From Bacteroidota bacterium (lineage in GTDB: Bacteria > Bacteroidota > Bacteroidia > UKL13-3), in assembly GCA_947507965.1 (NCBI GenBank), contig CANNQU010000001.1, positions 43,948 to 107,947 of the forward strand: DNA of 64,000 nucleotides, given 5' to 3'. Every line of letters begins with the position of its first letter. The stretch's first letter is position 1. Under the pieces are notes generated by a model. The model was not told where the DNA came from and did no database searches. It saw only the letters and a list, made by a program, of their open reading frames with translations. Of the stretch, positions 53,236 to 60,233 are shown piece by piece. The position numbers were made by a program, and so were the translations under genes.

Positions 53236-55388
53236 TGGCTTCTTGGATTTTCTACTTGTTCTGTTTTTTTGACAATGGTTCTAATGATCTGATCTAATTC
53301 GTTAGCCGACGACTGCATATACTTAATTAAATTACTTTTGTCTTCCACTCCTTTATTATTCAACAACTCTATGAAGCCCATAATTCGTGCTAGTGGCGCT
53401 CTCACTTGGTGAGACTGCATCCAGGCAATATCGCGTAGTTTTATATTCTGCTTTTCAATGGCTTTTATGTAGTTCATGCGTTCGCTTATATCCCTTTCTA
53501 TAGCAATCCAGTGGGTGTACCAACCCTTTCCATCCGAAACCGGTGCAATTTCGATATTTATCCAGAACTCATCCCCATTTTTTTTATAATTAATAATTTC
53601 TATATCGCAGGCTTCCCATTTATCCATAGTGTTCTTTAAGCGAAGTAATTCTTTCTTATCAGAGTTGGGTCCATATAGAAAATCAGGTGTCCTCCCAATA
53701 ACCTCTTCCTTCGAATACCCAGTCATTTTCGTGAAGGCATCATTCACAAAAACTATTTTCGGACCCTCCGTATCGTAAGACTCGGCTTCAATAATAACGA
53801 TGGAATCGTTCGTGTTGGTAATGACGGATTCGAGAAGCTTCAATCTCCGCTCCTCTTCCTTTTGTCTGGTGATGTCCTGCATGGCTCCAATCATACGAAT
53901 TGCTTTATCGAATTCGTCAATGACAAGAAAAACCCGGTCGAAAACGTATTTATATGTCCCGTCGTTACACTGAAAACGATATTCAACCTGCCAACGAGGA
54001 TTTTTTTTATTCACGTGATGATTAATTAATCCTGTTATACGTCCTATATCTTCAGGATGAACTTTGCTGTACCACCAATCCACGGAGGTAATGACCTCAC
54101 GGTATCCAAATATTCCCTGAAGTCCTTTATTCCAAATTATCTTTTCTGTCGTAAGATCTCGATCCCAGATCGTATCACTGGTGGCCTTTGCAACAATATT
54201 ATAGCGATCTACACTTTCATTCAGTTTGTTTTCATATTCAATTGACGCTGTGACATCTCTAGAATTTGCTACAATTCCACCGATGGATAAATCATCCATC
54301 ATATTCGTAAAAATGGTCTCTATCCACCGCAAGGAATGGCCGTTTAAAACAACACGAAAAGGTGCAATTAACAACCTTTTTTGAGTATAGAGAAGTTGAA
54401 ATTGTTCTTTTACTCTTTTTTGATCATTCACATGTATCATATCAAAAAAATTCTTTCCCAGGTAGTGTTCCGAATCAATGCCCAGGATAGCTTCTAAATT
54501 TGGGCTCACATATTTCTGATTGCCTTCAAAATCTAAAATCCCGATTAGATCGGCTCCTTCCTGAACCAGAACTTTGAAACGCTGTTCACTTAATTTAAGT
54601 GCTTCCTCCGATTTTATTTTTTCAGAAACGTCGGAAGCCAGAAGTAATTTCGCCTTTATTCCTTCAAACACAATTACCTTACTCTGAATTTCCATCATCA
54701 TGATGGATCCATTTTTCTTTTGATGAGGAAAAGACTCTTTGTATAAAACATCACTATACCCATTTGCCTTAATTCTTTCTTCCATGCTTTTCACTTCTTC
54801 CGGAGGCCTAATATTTTTCATGCTCATTCCAAGAAACTCTTCCCGAGAATAACCATATTGTTTCTCTGCTGCTTCGTTTACACTTAGAAAATTCAAGGTA
54901 TTGATATCATAAATCCACATGGGTAATGGACTTTTATGAAAAAAGTTTTGATAGTTATTTTCCGATTCCTTCAACACACGCTCTAACCGTTTACGCGCAA
55001 TACTTTTTACAATAATTCCATGAAGATTATCGGCATTTAACTCCGCCTTCATCACGTAATCTGTTATCCCTAATGAAATCGTATGAGCACCATAATCTTC
55101 CGATAGTTCGCCGAGAATTGCAATTATAGGAAGCTGTCTTTTAAATTTTACAATTTCCTTTAGTTGTTCGTATGTACTCTCGTCAGGTAAGTTAATACGG
55201 AATAGAATAACGTCTAATTCGAATAAATTTGTAATTACTTCTGATGCATCTGCGAATGATCTGGCGCGATAAAGCACAAGCTGTTCTATTTTCTCTTTTA
55301 GATACGCCTCCAATAAAGTAAACTCTTCGATATTCGTATCTAAAACTAAAACATTTAGCTTAGAGAGGGCTAAGGACGCATCGATCAT
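53232..55388 (-). CDS. Multi-PAS sensor with degenerate receiver and histidine domain, lacking the kinase ATPase domain
   Basis: The 718-residue soluble protein opens with a receiver-like domain (about 10-130) in which the phospho-acceptor position is Arg64 (ILFRINLPD), so it cannot be phosphorylated there. Four PAS domains follow (starting near 140, 270, 390 and 515; SVNEAAEKQYGYSREEFLG, GIDSEHYLGKNF, FGYREVITSVDWWY, FVNDAFTKMTGYSKEEVIG). The DHp helix carries His660 in WMQSHQVRAPLARIMGF. The protein ends 58 residues later; no N, G1 or G2 box of a HATPase domain is present. The next gene starts inside its stop codon, so this is not a frameshift remnant. Phosphate must come from, or go to, a partner. 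Confidence 0.9.
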   Translation of the reverse strand: MIDASLALSKLNVLVLDTNIEEFTLLEAYLKEKIEQLVLYRARSFADASEVITNLFELDVILFRINLPDESTYEQLKEIVKFKRQLPIIAILGELSEDYGAHTISLGITDYVMKAELNADNLHGIIVKSIARKRLERVLKESENNYQNFFHKSPLPMWIYDINTLNFLSVNEAAEKQYGYSREEFLGMSMKNIRPPEEVKSMEERIKANGYSDVLYKESFPHQKKNGSIMMMEIQSKVIVFEGIKAKLLLASDVSEKIKSEEALKLSEQRFKVLVQEGADLIGILDFEGNQKYVSPNLEAILGIDSEHYLGKNFFDMIHVNDQKRVKEQFQLLYTQKRLLIAPFRVVLNGHSLRWIETIFTNMMDDLSIGGIVANSRDVTASIEYENKLNESVDRYNIVAKATSDTIWDRDLTTEKIIWNKGLQGIFGYREVITSVDWWYSKVHPEDIGRITGLINHHVNKKNPRWQVEYRFQCNDGTYKYVFDRVFLVIDEFDKAIRMIGAMQDITRQKEEERRLKLLESVITNTNDSIVIIEAESYDTEGPKIVFVNDAFTKMTGYSKEEVIGRTPDFLYGPNSDKKELLRLKNTMDKWEACDIEIINYKKNGDEFWINIEIAPVSDGKGWYTHWIAIERDISERMNYIKAIEKQNIKLRDIAWMQSHQVRAPLARIMGFIELLNNKGVEDKSNLIKYMQSSANELDQIIRTIVKKTEQVENPRSQ

Positions 55389-55633
55389 TGTTTTTTTTGT
55401 GCAATATTATTCATCATCTCCATTCTGGGGTGAATTTCTCAGCAGATTTATCTTCTTTCTATTGGGTTCAATATAATACTTTTGAGGCGTTTCGAACAAC
55501 TGTTTCTAATCAAGACAAATGTATCATTTAATTTGTTCATTGTGAAATTTATATATCATCTTCTCGCTCCTGGATACCTCCAGTAGAATTTATCGCCAAA
55601 AAAGAACGGAAAACAGGTAAATTCAAATTTCAC

Positions 55634-56416
55634 TTATCGCACCGCACTCAACCCAAAAAGGGCGAAATCATATTTTGCAGGATCCTGTGGATCCAATTTC
55701 CTTAGTTCAGCGGTAAGTTCTAAAGCACACCTCCAGTCGACTTGCTTTCGCGTTATTAATTTACACTCTCGTGCGATACGTTCTACATGTACATCAATAG
55801 GGCAAACCAGTTGCGACGATTTAATCTGCTTCCATAATCCGAAATCTACTCCCATATTATCTTGCCTTACCATCCAACGCAAATACATACACAATCTTTT
55901 GCATGCTGATTTTTTAAGAGGGGAAGGCACATGTTTTTTTGTTCGTTGAGGAGCATCTTCATCATCAAAAAATAAATTAGTAAACCCGATTAAAGCATTT
56001 TCAATAGTCTGTTCTTGAGCCTTCAAGTTATAGGTGAAAGCCTTTTCCAACGTATGGTTCGATTGATAATATTTCTTAAGAAAATAAATAAAATACAATA
56101 CATCGGTGGCATTGAAAGTACGGTGTTTAAAATTTAAGAATGGCTTCAAATCACGTTCCCTATGATTTAACACAAATTCATAAGGAGCATTATCCATCCA
56201 AAGCATCAGCTTTTTGCAATTGCTAAGTATGGTTACCCGTTGTCCCCATGCTAAAGTAGCTGCAAATAATCCTGCTATTTCAATATCTTGTTTCCTCTTA
56301 AACTGATGAGGAATAGAAATGGGGTCGTTAAGAATAAATGAGGGTTCATTGTATTTCTCAACCAGGTTATCAAAATAATTTCTTAAATAGTCCACTTTCA
56401 TTGTTGCTTTATTCAT
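55634..56416 (-). CDS. TIGR02757 (DUF2400) family protein
   Basis: The 260-residue protein matches the TIGR02757 family: NDPISIPHQFKRKQDIEIAGLFAATLAWGQRVTILSNCKKLM, FKHRTFNATDVLYFIYFLKKYY, CKRLCMYLRWMVRQDNMGVDFGLW and CPIDVHVERIARECKLITRKQVDWRCALELTAELRKLDPQDPAKYDFALFGL. The fold is related to helix-hairpin-helix DNA glycosylases, but the function is unassigned. Length is normal. It lies 66 bases downstream of the PrsW gene on the same strand; a shared transcript is possible. ATGs at 56416 and 56401 are both usable. Confidence 0.9.
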   Translation of the reverse strand: MNKATMKVDYLRNYFDNLVEKYNEPSFILNDPISIPHQFKRKQDIEIAGLFAATLAWGQRVTILSNCKKLMLWMDNAPYEFVLNHRERDLKPFLNFKHRTFNATDVLYFIYFLKKYYQSNHTLEKAFTYNLKAQEQTIENALIGFTNLFFDDEDAPQRTKKHVPSPLKKSACKRLCMYLRWMVRQDNMGVDFGLWKQIKSSQLVCPIDVHVERIARECKLITRKQVDWRCALELTAELRKLDPQDPAKYDFALFGLSAVR

Positions 56417-56482
56417 CTATAGGTTAATGAAAGCTCAGTTTTTCAAGAATTAGAATTCGGAAGATACGCATAACAAGAGGTT

Positions 56483-57172
56483 CTATATTTCCATTTTTCG
56501 CTCATCCATAAATATTTTAGAGTTAACGCTCTGCTTTTTTAGCGCGAGATAGGAAAGCCGAAGCGCCACAATTAGAGAAATAAAAGCACCAATAAATAGG
56601 TACTCGTTTTTTTGTTGTATTAGGCAGAAGTCATAAAAACCATGGAAAAACATCGCTCCACCAATGCCAAACATCGTAAATTGTAGCCTTTTCCCCGGAT
56701 TAAACTTTGCCAACCCCACATAATATCCCATAATTACTGAAAAGGTGAAATGGGCAGGAACGGCTGTTAACATCCGCAAAAACGCCGTTTGAAAAGGATT
56801 TTCAGAATTAAAAACATACATCAAATTCTCCACCGTTGCAAAACCCATACTAATCATCACACAATATACAATTCCATCGAATGGCTCATTAAAAGCCTTA
56901 TTTTTATATATTGCCCATCGCATAAAAAAATACTTGCTGCATTCCTCAGCACCAGCGATCACAAAAAAAGTTGAATAGGCGGTAGTGATGAGATTAAGTT
57001 TGTCTTCCACTTCAAAGAGATTTTCCAATATTGCCGCTGGCACAATGCTAAAAGCCCCAAATAGAAAAACCTTCAACAGCAGTCTAAGAGGTTCTTTGTC
57101 GTGAATATCACGATAATAAATATAAATTATCCATGCGGTACTGGGTGCTATCGCCAAAAGTAGATTATTCAT
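56483..57172 (-). CDS. PrsW-family intramembrane metalloprotease
   Basis: The 229-residue integral membrane protein has about eight hydrophobic segments. PrsW motifs are present: AGAEECSKYFFMRWAIYKN with the Glu-Glu pair, FDGIVYCVMISMGFATVENLMYVF with the conserved FxxxEN, and AVPAHFTFSVIMGYYVGLAKF with the metal-ligand His. PrsW cleaves the anti-sigma factor RsiW in Bacillus; the substrate here is unknown. Its ATG overlaps the stop of the upstream DUF1036 gene in ATGA (57169-57172), so the two are translationally coupled. Confidence 0.92.
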   Translation of the reverse strand: MNNLLLAIAPSTAWIIYIYYRDIHDKEPLRLLLKVFLFGAFSIVPAAILENLFEVEDKLNLITTAYSTFFVIAGAEECSKYFFMRWAIYKNKAFNEPFDGIVYCVMISMGFATVENLMYVFNSENPFQTAFLRMLTAVPAHFTFSVIMGYYVGLAKFNPGKRLQFTMFGIGGAMFFHGFYDFCLIQQKNEYLFIGAFISLIVALRLSYLALKKQSVNSKIFMDERKMEI

Positions 57173-57675
57173 CGGGGTTCTATAATAGATGGAGTGGTTT
57201 TAATGGAATCGAAAATTAATACCGAATCCTTTGGCATGCTGTTCACATCCTGTCTCCCTTGAAGAGTGACGGTGAAAATTCTTTTCCCTTGGGTATCAAT
57301 TAACCTGAATCGTTTATAAAAGTACTTTCTTCTGTCCATTATTGTAATTGAATCTTTATCAGCATTTAAGAGTTTAAAGGGTTCTCTCTCTACAACCAAC
57401 CGATTATTTCCCGAATATTCTTTATGCAAAGAATCTACAGAAAAGCCGTAATAGTAATAATACCTGGCATTGAGCGGACGGCCATAAACACATTTTTTTT
57501 CGCTGCTTTTTATCCTGTACCACCCTTCCGTAATCCAACCGGTAAACGTGTCGGATTCTGAATAATAACCAATAACAAGGAGTACATCGGACGTGCCGTT
57601 ATTTTTGAACTGCAACTGACCGAAACTACGTTCAGAAAACAAAAGCAAGATTGAAAGTAAAATGTAGCGTCTCAT
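57169..57675 (-). CDS. Secreted DUF1036-like protein (copy 2)
   Basis: The 168-residue protein has a signal peptide (ILLSILLLFSERSFGQ). The DUF1036 core follows: LQFKNNGTSDVLLVIGYY, FTGWITEGWYRIKSSEKKCVYG and PLNARYYYYYGFS. DUF1036 is a small beta-sandwich of unknown role found in periplasmic and secreted proteins. The C-terminal part (RKYFYKRFRLIDTQGKRIFTVTLQ) parallels the neighbouring paralogue. It overlaps the PrsW gene by four bases and follows copy 1 after 15 bases. Confidence 0.82.
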   Translation of the reverse strand: MRRYILLSILLLFSERSFGQLQFKNNGTSDVLLVIGYYSESDTFTGWITEGWYRIKSSEKKCVYGRPLNARYYYYYGFSVDSLHKEYSGNNRLVVEREPFKLLNADKDSITIMDRRKYFYKRFRLIDTQGKRIFTVTLQGRQDVNSMPKDSVLIFDSIKTTPSIIEPR

Positions 57676-57690
57676 TGGTTTAGAAGTCTA

Positions 57691-58149
57691 TTATTTTTCT
57701 TCCACAAAATTTTCATGCAATACAACCTTAAATTTCTTCCTGTCAGCGGTATCTATCTGCCTAAAAAATCGATAATGGTCATTTTTTAGGCTTATTTCAC
57801 TATTCGCATCTTTAATTTGAAAATTTCCATCCCCTACTTTCAATAAAATTTCCCCTTTAAATTCTATCGTCGAATCGGCACTAGAAGCATAATAATAATA
57901 GTATTCGTTATCTAATGGCTCACCGATCACTGTTACCTTCTCACCCGGGCCTAACGTATACCACCCTTTAGTAACCCAACCCATATACTTCGGCGTGTCC
58001 ATAAAATAACCGAATGCTACTTCAATGGGCATAGATGTCTTATTTTGGAATGCCATCTGAGTGAAACTGTCGAAATATCGGGTGAGAAAGCTAATAAAGA
58101 GTAAAAACCGCAATAAAATAATTCTTCTTTTCATCGGCAACGAGGTCAT
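57691..58149 (-). CDS. Secreted DUF1036-like protein (copy 1)
   Basis: The 152-residue paralogue of the next gene has a signal segment (RIILLRFLLFISFLTRYFDSF). Its core is MAFQNKTSMPIEVAFGYF, YMGWVTKGWYTLGPGEKVTVIG and PLDNEYYYYYASS, then HYRFFRQIDTADRKKFKVVLHENF. The two copies share the GW-x-T-x-GWY and YYYYY blocks and clearly arose by tandem duplication, but are well diverged. The ATG at 58149 lies four bases after a -7 box; the ATG at 58134 would give a more ordinary signal peptide. It is the first gene of a DUF1036-DUF1036-PrsW unit. Confidence 0.8.
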   Translation of the reverse strand: MTSLPMKRRIILLRFLLFISFLTRYFDSFTQMAFQNKTSMPIEVAFGYFMDTPKYMGWVTKGWYTLGPGEKVTVIGEPLDNEYYYYYASSADSTIEFKGEILLKVGDGNFQIKDANSEISLKNDHYRFFRQIDTADRKKFKVVLHENFVEEK

Positions 58150-58153
58150 TCTT

Positions 58154-58161
58154 CAAATGTA
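58154..58161 (-). promoter_or_regulatory. -7 promoter box (TACATTTG) of the DUF1036-PrsW unit
   Basis: An exact TAnnTTTG match on the minus strand is followed by aaga and the ATG at 58149, a four-base gap. No -33 TTG is found at the usual distance. Confidence 0.45.
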
Positions 58162-58225
58162 ACATTACTTACCCATTAAATTTAAAATCTTAACAAGATT
58201 TTCACTTTTTGTATTGTCTAATTTA

Positions 58226-58233
58226 TAACTTTG
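58226..58233 (+). promoter_or_regulatory. -7 promoter box (TAACTTTG) of the WD40 gene
   Basis: An exact TAnnTTTG match lies 21 bases before the ATG at 58255. The nearest TTG upstream is only 14 bases away, so the -33 element is non-standard. Confidence 0.5.
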
Positions 58234-58254
58234 CGTTTGTAAAATTCACATACC

Positions 58255-59472
58255 ATGAAACAACTTTACATTACCACCTTTTTAGTTTTTGGATTTATCG
58301 TCGGCCAGACCCAAATCGTCGTCTCAAAACCTCTATCCATTTTAAACGGACATTCTGATGAAGTGGTTTGTGTTGCCATTTCTCCTAATGGGAAATATAT
58401 TGCGACAGGATCTTGGGATAAAAATGTAAATATTTATGGTGGAGATAGCTTCAAGCTCCTTGCCAAATTAGTGGGGCATGGTACGGTTGTTAATTCCCTT
58501 GCTTTTAATAAAGATGGGAAATTTCTTATTTCTACCTCCAACGACTATAAAGCAATGGTATGGAGTTCAGATAGTGGAAAATTATTATATACTTTGATTG
58601 GACACACCGATAATGTAAATTGTGGCATCATCGATTTTCAAAATAAGACCGCCATAACGGGTTCTCGCGATGGCACAGTTAAATTATGGGATTTAGCAAA
58701 AAAAGGAGCGTTACTAAAAACCTTTACCATAGGCTCAAATATCAACAAAATAGCGCTAACCAATGACGGCAGGAATTTAATTATTGCATGTGAAAAACCT
58801 GACTTGCTCTTTTATGATATGACCGGCAAACTGGTAAAAACCTACGTCGGGCATAAAGGTTCTATTTTATCGGTTGCAATGGCTGTAAACAACAAGTATA
58901 TTGCTTCTGCCTCGGTTGACAAAACGATCATTTTATGGGATCCCATTTCAGGGAAAATAGTAAAAACGTTAACCGACTTTGGCAACCGTATTACAGGAGC
59001 AGCTTTTAGTCGTGATGGAAAATATCTCGCTACTTCATGCTTCGATGGAAAAGCGAAAATTTGGGAAATAGAAAGTGGGAAAGCAGTTTACAGCTATCAA
59101 GACAACGGAATGTATCTCTCGGATATTGCATTCTCTTTCGATGCCAGTTTTATTGTTACAGCGCCCCAAATTCGTGAAACCAGTAATAATGGAGCACGGG
59201 TATTCAAAGCGATTGAGATCATTAATACGCAGAAAGACCCTGGAACGGTTAAGCCAGGTGGAAAAAATACCACGACCTCATCGAATACTAGAAAGAAGGA
59301 AAAGGAAGAGGAGGAAGATTGGACTGCTTGGAAAGATCCCAATACCAAACAAGACTCTATTGCTACAAATGTGAATGTTCGACCTAAACGCGTATTAACC
59401 CAAGAAGATAGCCTGATGATGCAACGTCGGAAGTTGCATCAGGATTCGGTAAGAGCCGGACTGATTCGATAA
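58255..59472 (+). CDS. Exported WD40-repeat beta-propeller protein
   Basis: The 405-residue protein has a signal peptide (YITTFLVFGFIVGQTQ). WD40 repeats run from about residue 25 to 325. Examples: ILNGHSDEVVCVAISPNGKYIATGSWDKNVNIY, LVGHGTVVNSLAFNKDGKFLISTSNDYKAMVW, LIGHTDNVNCGIIDFQNKTAITGSRDGTVKLWD, YVGHKGSILSVAMAVNNKYIASASVDKTIILWD. Seven blades are likely. The tail (about 335-405) is charged and low in complexity (KEKEEEEDWTAWKD, RKLHQDSVRAGLIR). It is a protein-binding platform in the periplasm or cell surface. It lies divergent from the DUF1036-PrsW unit. Confidence 0.9.
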   Translation: MKQLYITTFLVFGFIVGQTQIVVSKPLSILNGHSDEVVCVAISPNGKYIATGSWDKNVNIYGGDSFKLLAKLVGHGTVVNSLAFNKDGKFLISTSNDYKAMVWSSDSGKLLYTLIGHTDNVNCGIIDFQNKTAITGSRDGTVKLWDLAKKGALLKTFTIGSNINKIALTNDGRNLIIACEKPDLLFYDMTGKLVKTYVGHKGSILSVAMAVNNKYIASASVDKTIILWDPISGKIVKTLTDFGNRITGAAFSRDGKYLATSCFDGKAKIWEIESGKAVYSYQDNGMYLSDIAFSFDASFIVTAPQIRETSNNGARVFKAIEIINTQKDPGTVKPGGKNTTTSSNTRKKEKEEEEDWTAWKDPNTKQDSIATNVNVRPKRVLTQEDSLMMQRRKLHQDSVRAGLIR

Positions 59473-59487
59473 GCCATAATTTATAAT

Positions 59488-59495
59488 TAATTTTG
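59488..59495 (+). promoter_or_regulatory. -7 promoter box (TAATTTTG)
   Basis: An exact TAnnTTTG match lies 21 bases before the ATG at 59517; TCG sits at the -33 distance in place of TTG. It also argues against the TTG at 59493 as a start codon, since that lies inside the box. Confidence 0.45.
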
Positions 59496-59516
59496 CGTTC
59501 TTATTCACTACGCAGA

Positions 59517-60062
59517 ATGCAGGACATAGAGCCTTACTTTAAATGGCGCGATTTTTATATCGCAGAGGAAGATTCACTTTCACCTTTTTACAACCGTGAG
59601 TATAATGAGTTTGCTTACGACAAGCACGTATATAACTATTTCATACATCCCCAATGGGATGATATTGGTAGTGAAACACTTTATGTGAAAATTCTATTTG
59701 TTGACTATGAAAAGCAGTATTGCATCATTGAATGTATTGGCGAATGGAATGATGCTATTACCAATGACATGATGCTATTAAAGCATGAAGTTTTAGAGCC
59801 TTTAATAGACGAAGGCATCACCAAAATCATTTTACTCGGTGAAAACGTTTTGATTTTTCACGGAGGGGGCGATGATTATTATGCTGAATTAGCAGAAGAA
59901 ACGGAGTCGGGATTTGTGGCTTTTGTTAATTTCCCCGATCATGTGGTGGCTGAATTTAAAATGGGGCAGATCCATCATTATGTTTTTTTTTATGATCAAA
60001 TAGACTGGCGTAACAGACGTCCAATACAGGTTTTGAAAGAAATTGAGGAGAAGTTATTTTAA
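59517..60062 (+). CDS. Conserved-looking cytoplasmic protein of unknown function
   Basis: From the ATG at 59517 the protein has 181 residues, acidic and rich in Tyr and Phe. There is no signal peptide or membrane segment. The N-terminus (MQDIEPYFKWRDFYIAEEDSLSPFY) is followed by an alternating alpha/beta pattern: LYVKILFVDYEKQYCIIECIGEWND, LEPLIDEGITKIILLGENVLIFHGG, GFVAFVNFPDHVVAEFK. I do not recognise the family. It lies alone between the WD40 and clpB genes, each with its own -7 box, so it need not be linked to either. Confidence 0.7.
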   Translation: MQDIEPYFKWRDFYIAEEDSLSPFYNREYNEFAYDKHVYNYFIHPQWDDIGSETLYVKILFVDYEKQYCIIECIGEWNDAITNDMMLLKHEVLEPLIDEGITKIILLGENVLIFHGGGDDYYAELAEETESGFVAFVNFPDHVVAEFKMGQIHHYVFFYDQIDWRNRRPIQVLKEIEEKLF

Positions 60063-60182
60063 CTTAAACGTTGACGCTACTAATTCTTAGACGACACGAT
60101 TACCTATTATTTTCAAAACGCAAATCAAAGGGTAACAAAACGTCACAAAACCGGCTCCTTTTTCAGCTATAATTTCCGAAAA

Positions 60183-60190
60183 TAATTTTG
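60183..60190 (+). promoter_or_regulatory. -7 promoter box (TAATTTTG) of clpB
   Basis: An exact TAnnTTTG match lies 43 bases before the clpB ATG. Upstream, ACAAAAC occurs twice at 10-bp spacing (about 60134-60151), a possible regulator site. No CIRCE element is present. Confidence 0.35.
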
Positions 60191-60233
60191 GATACACTTT
60201 TGAGATTTCCCTTTCAACAAAATAAAATTCAAG

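Noticed and set aside
53232..55388. Sensor gene as a frameshifted pseudogene
   Set aside because: The frame is intact, the next gene overlaps in ATGA, and no ATPase-domain coding sequence remains in any frame downstream.
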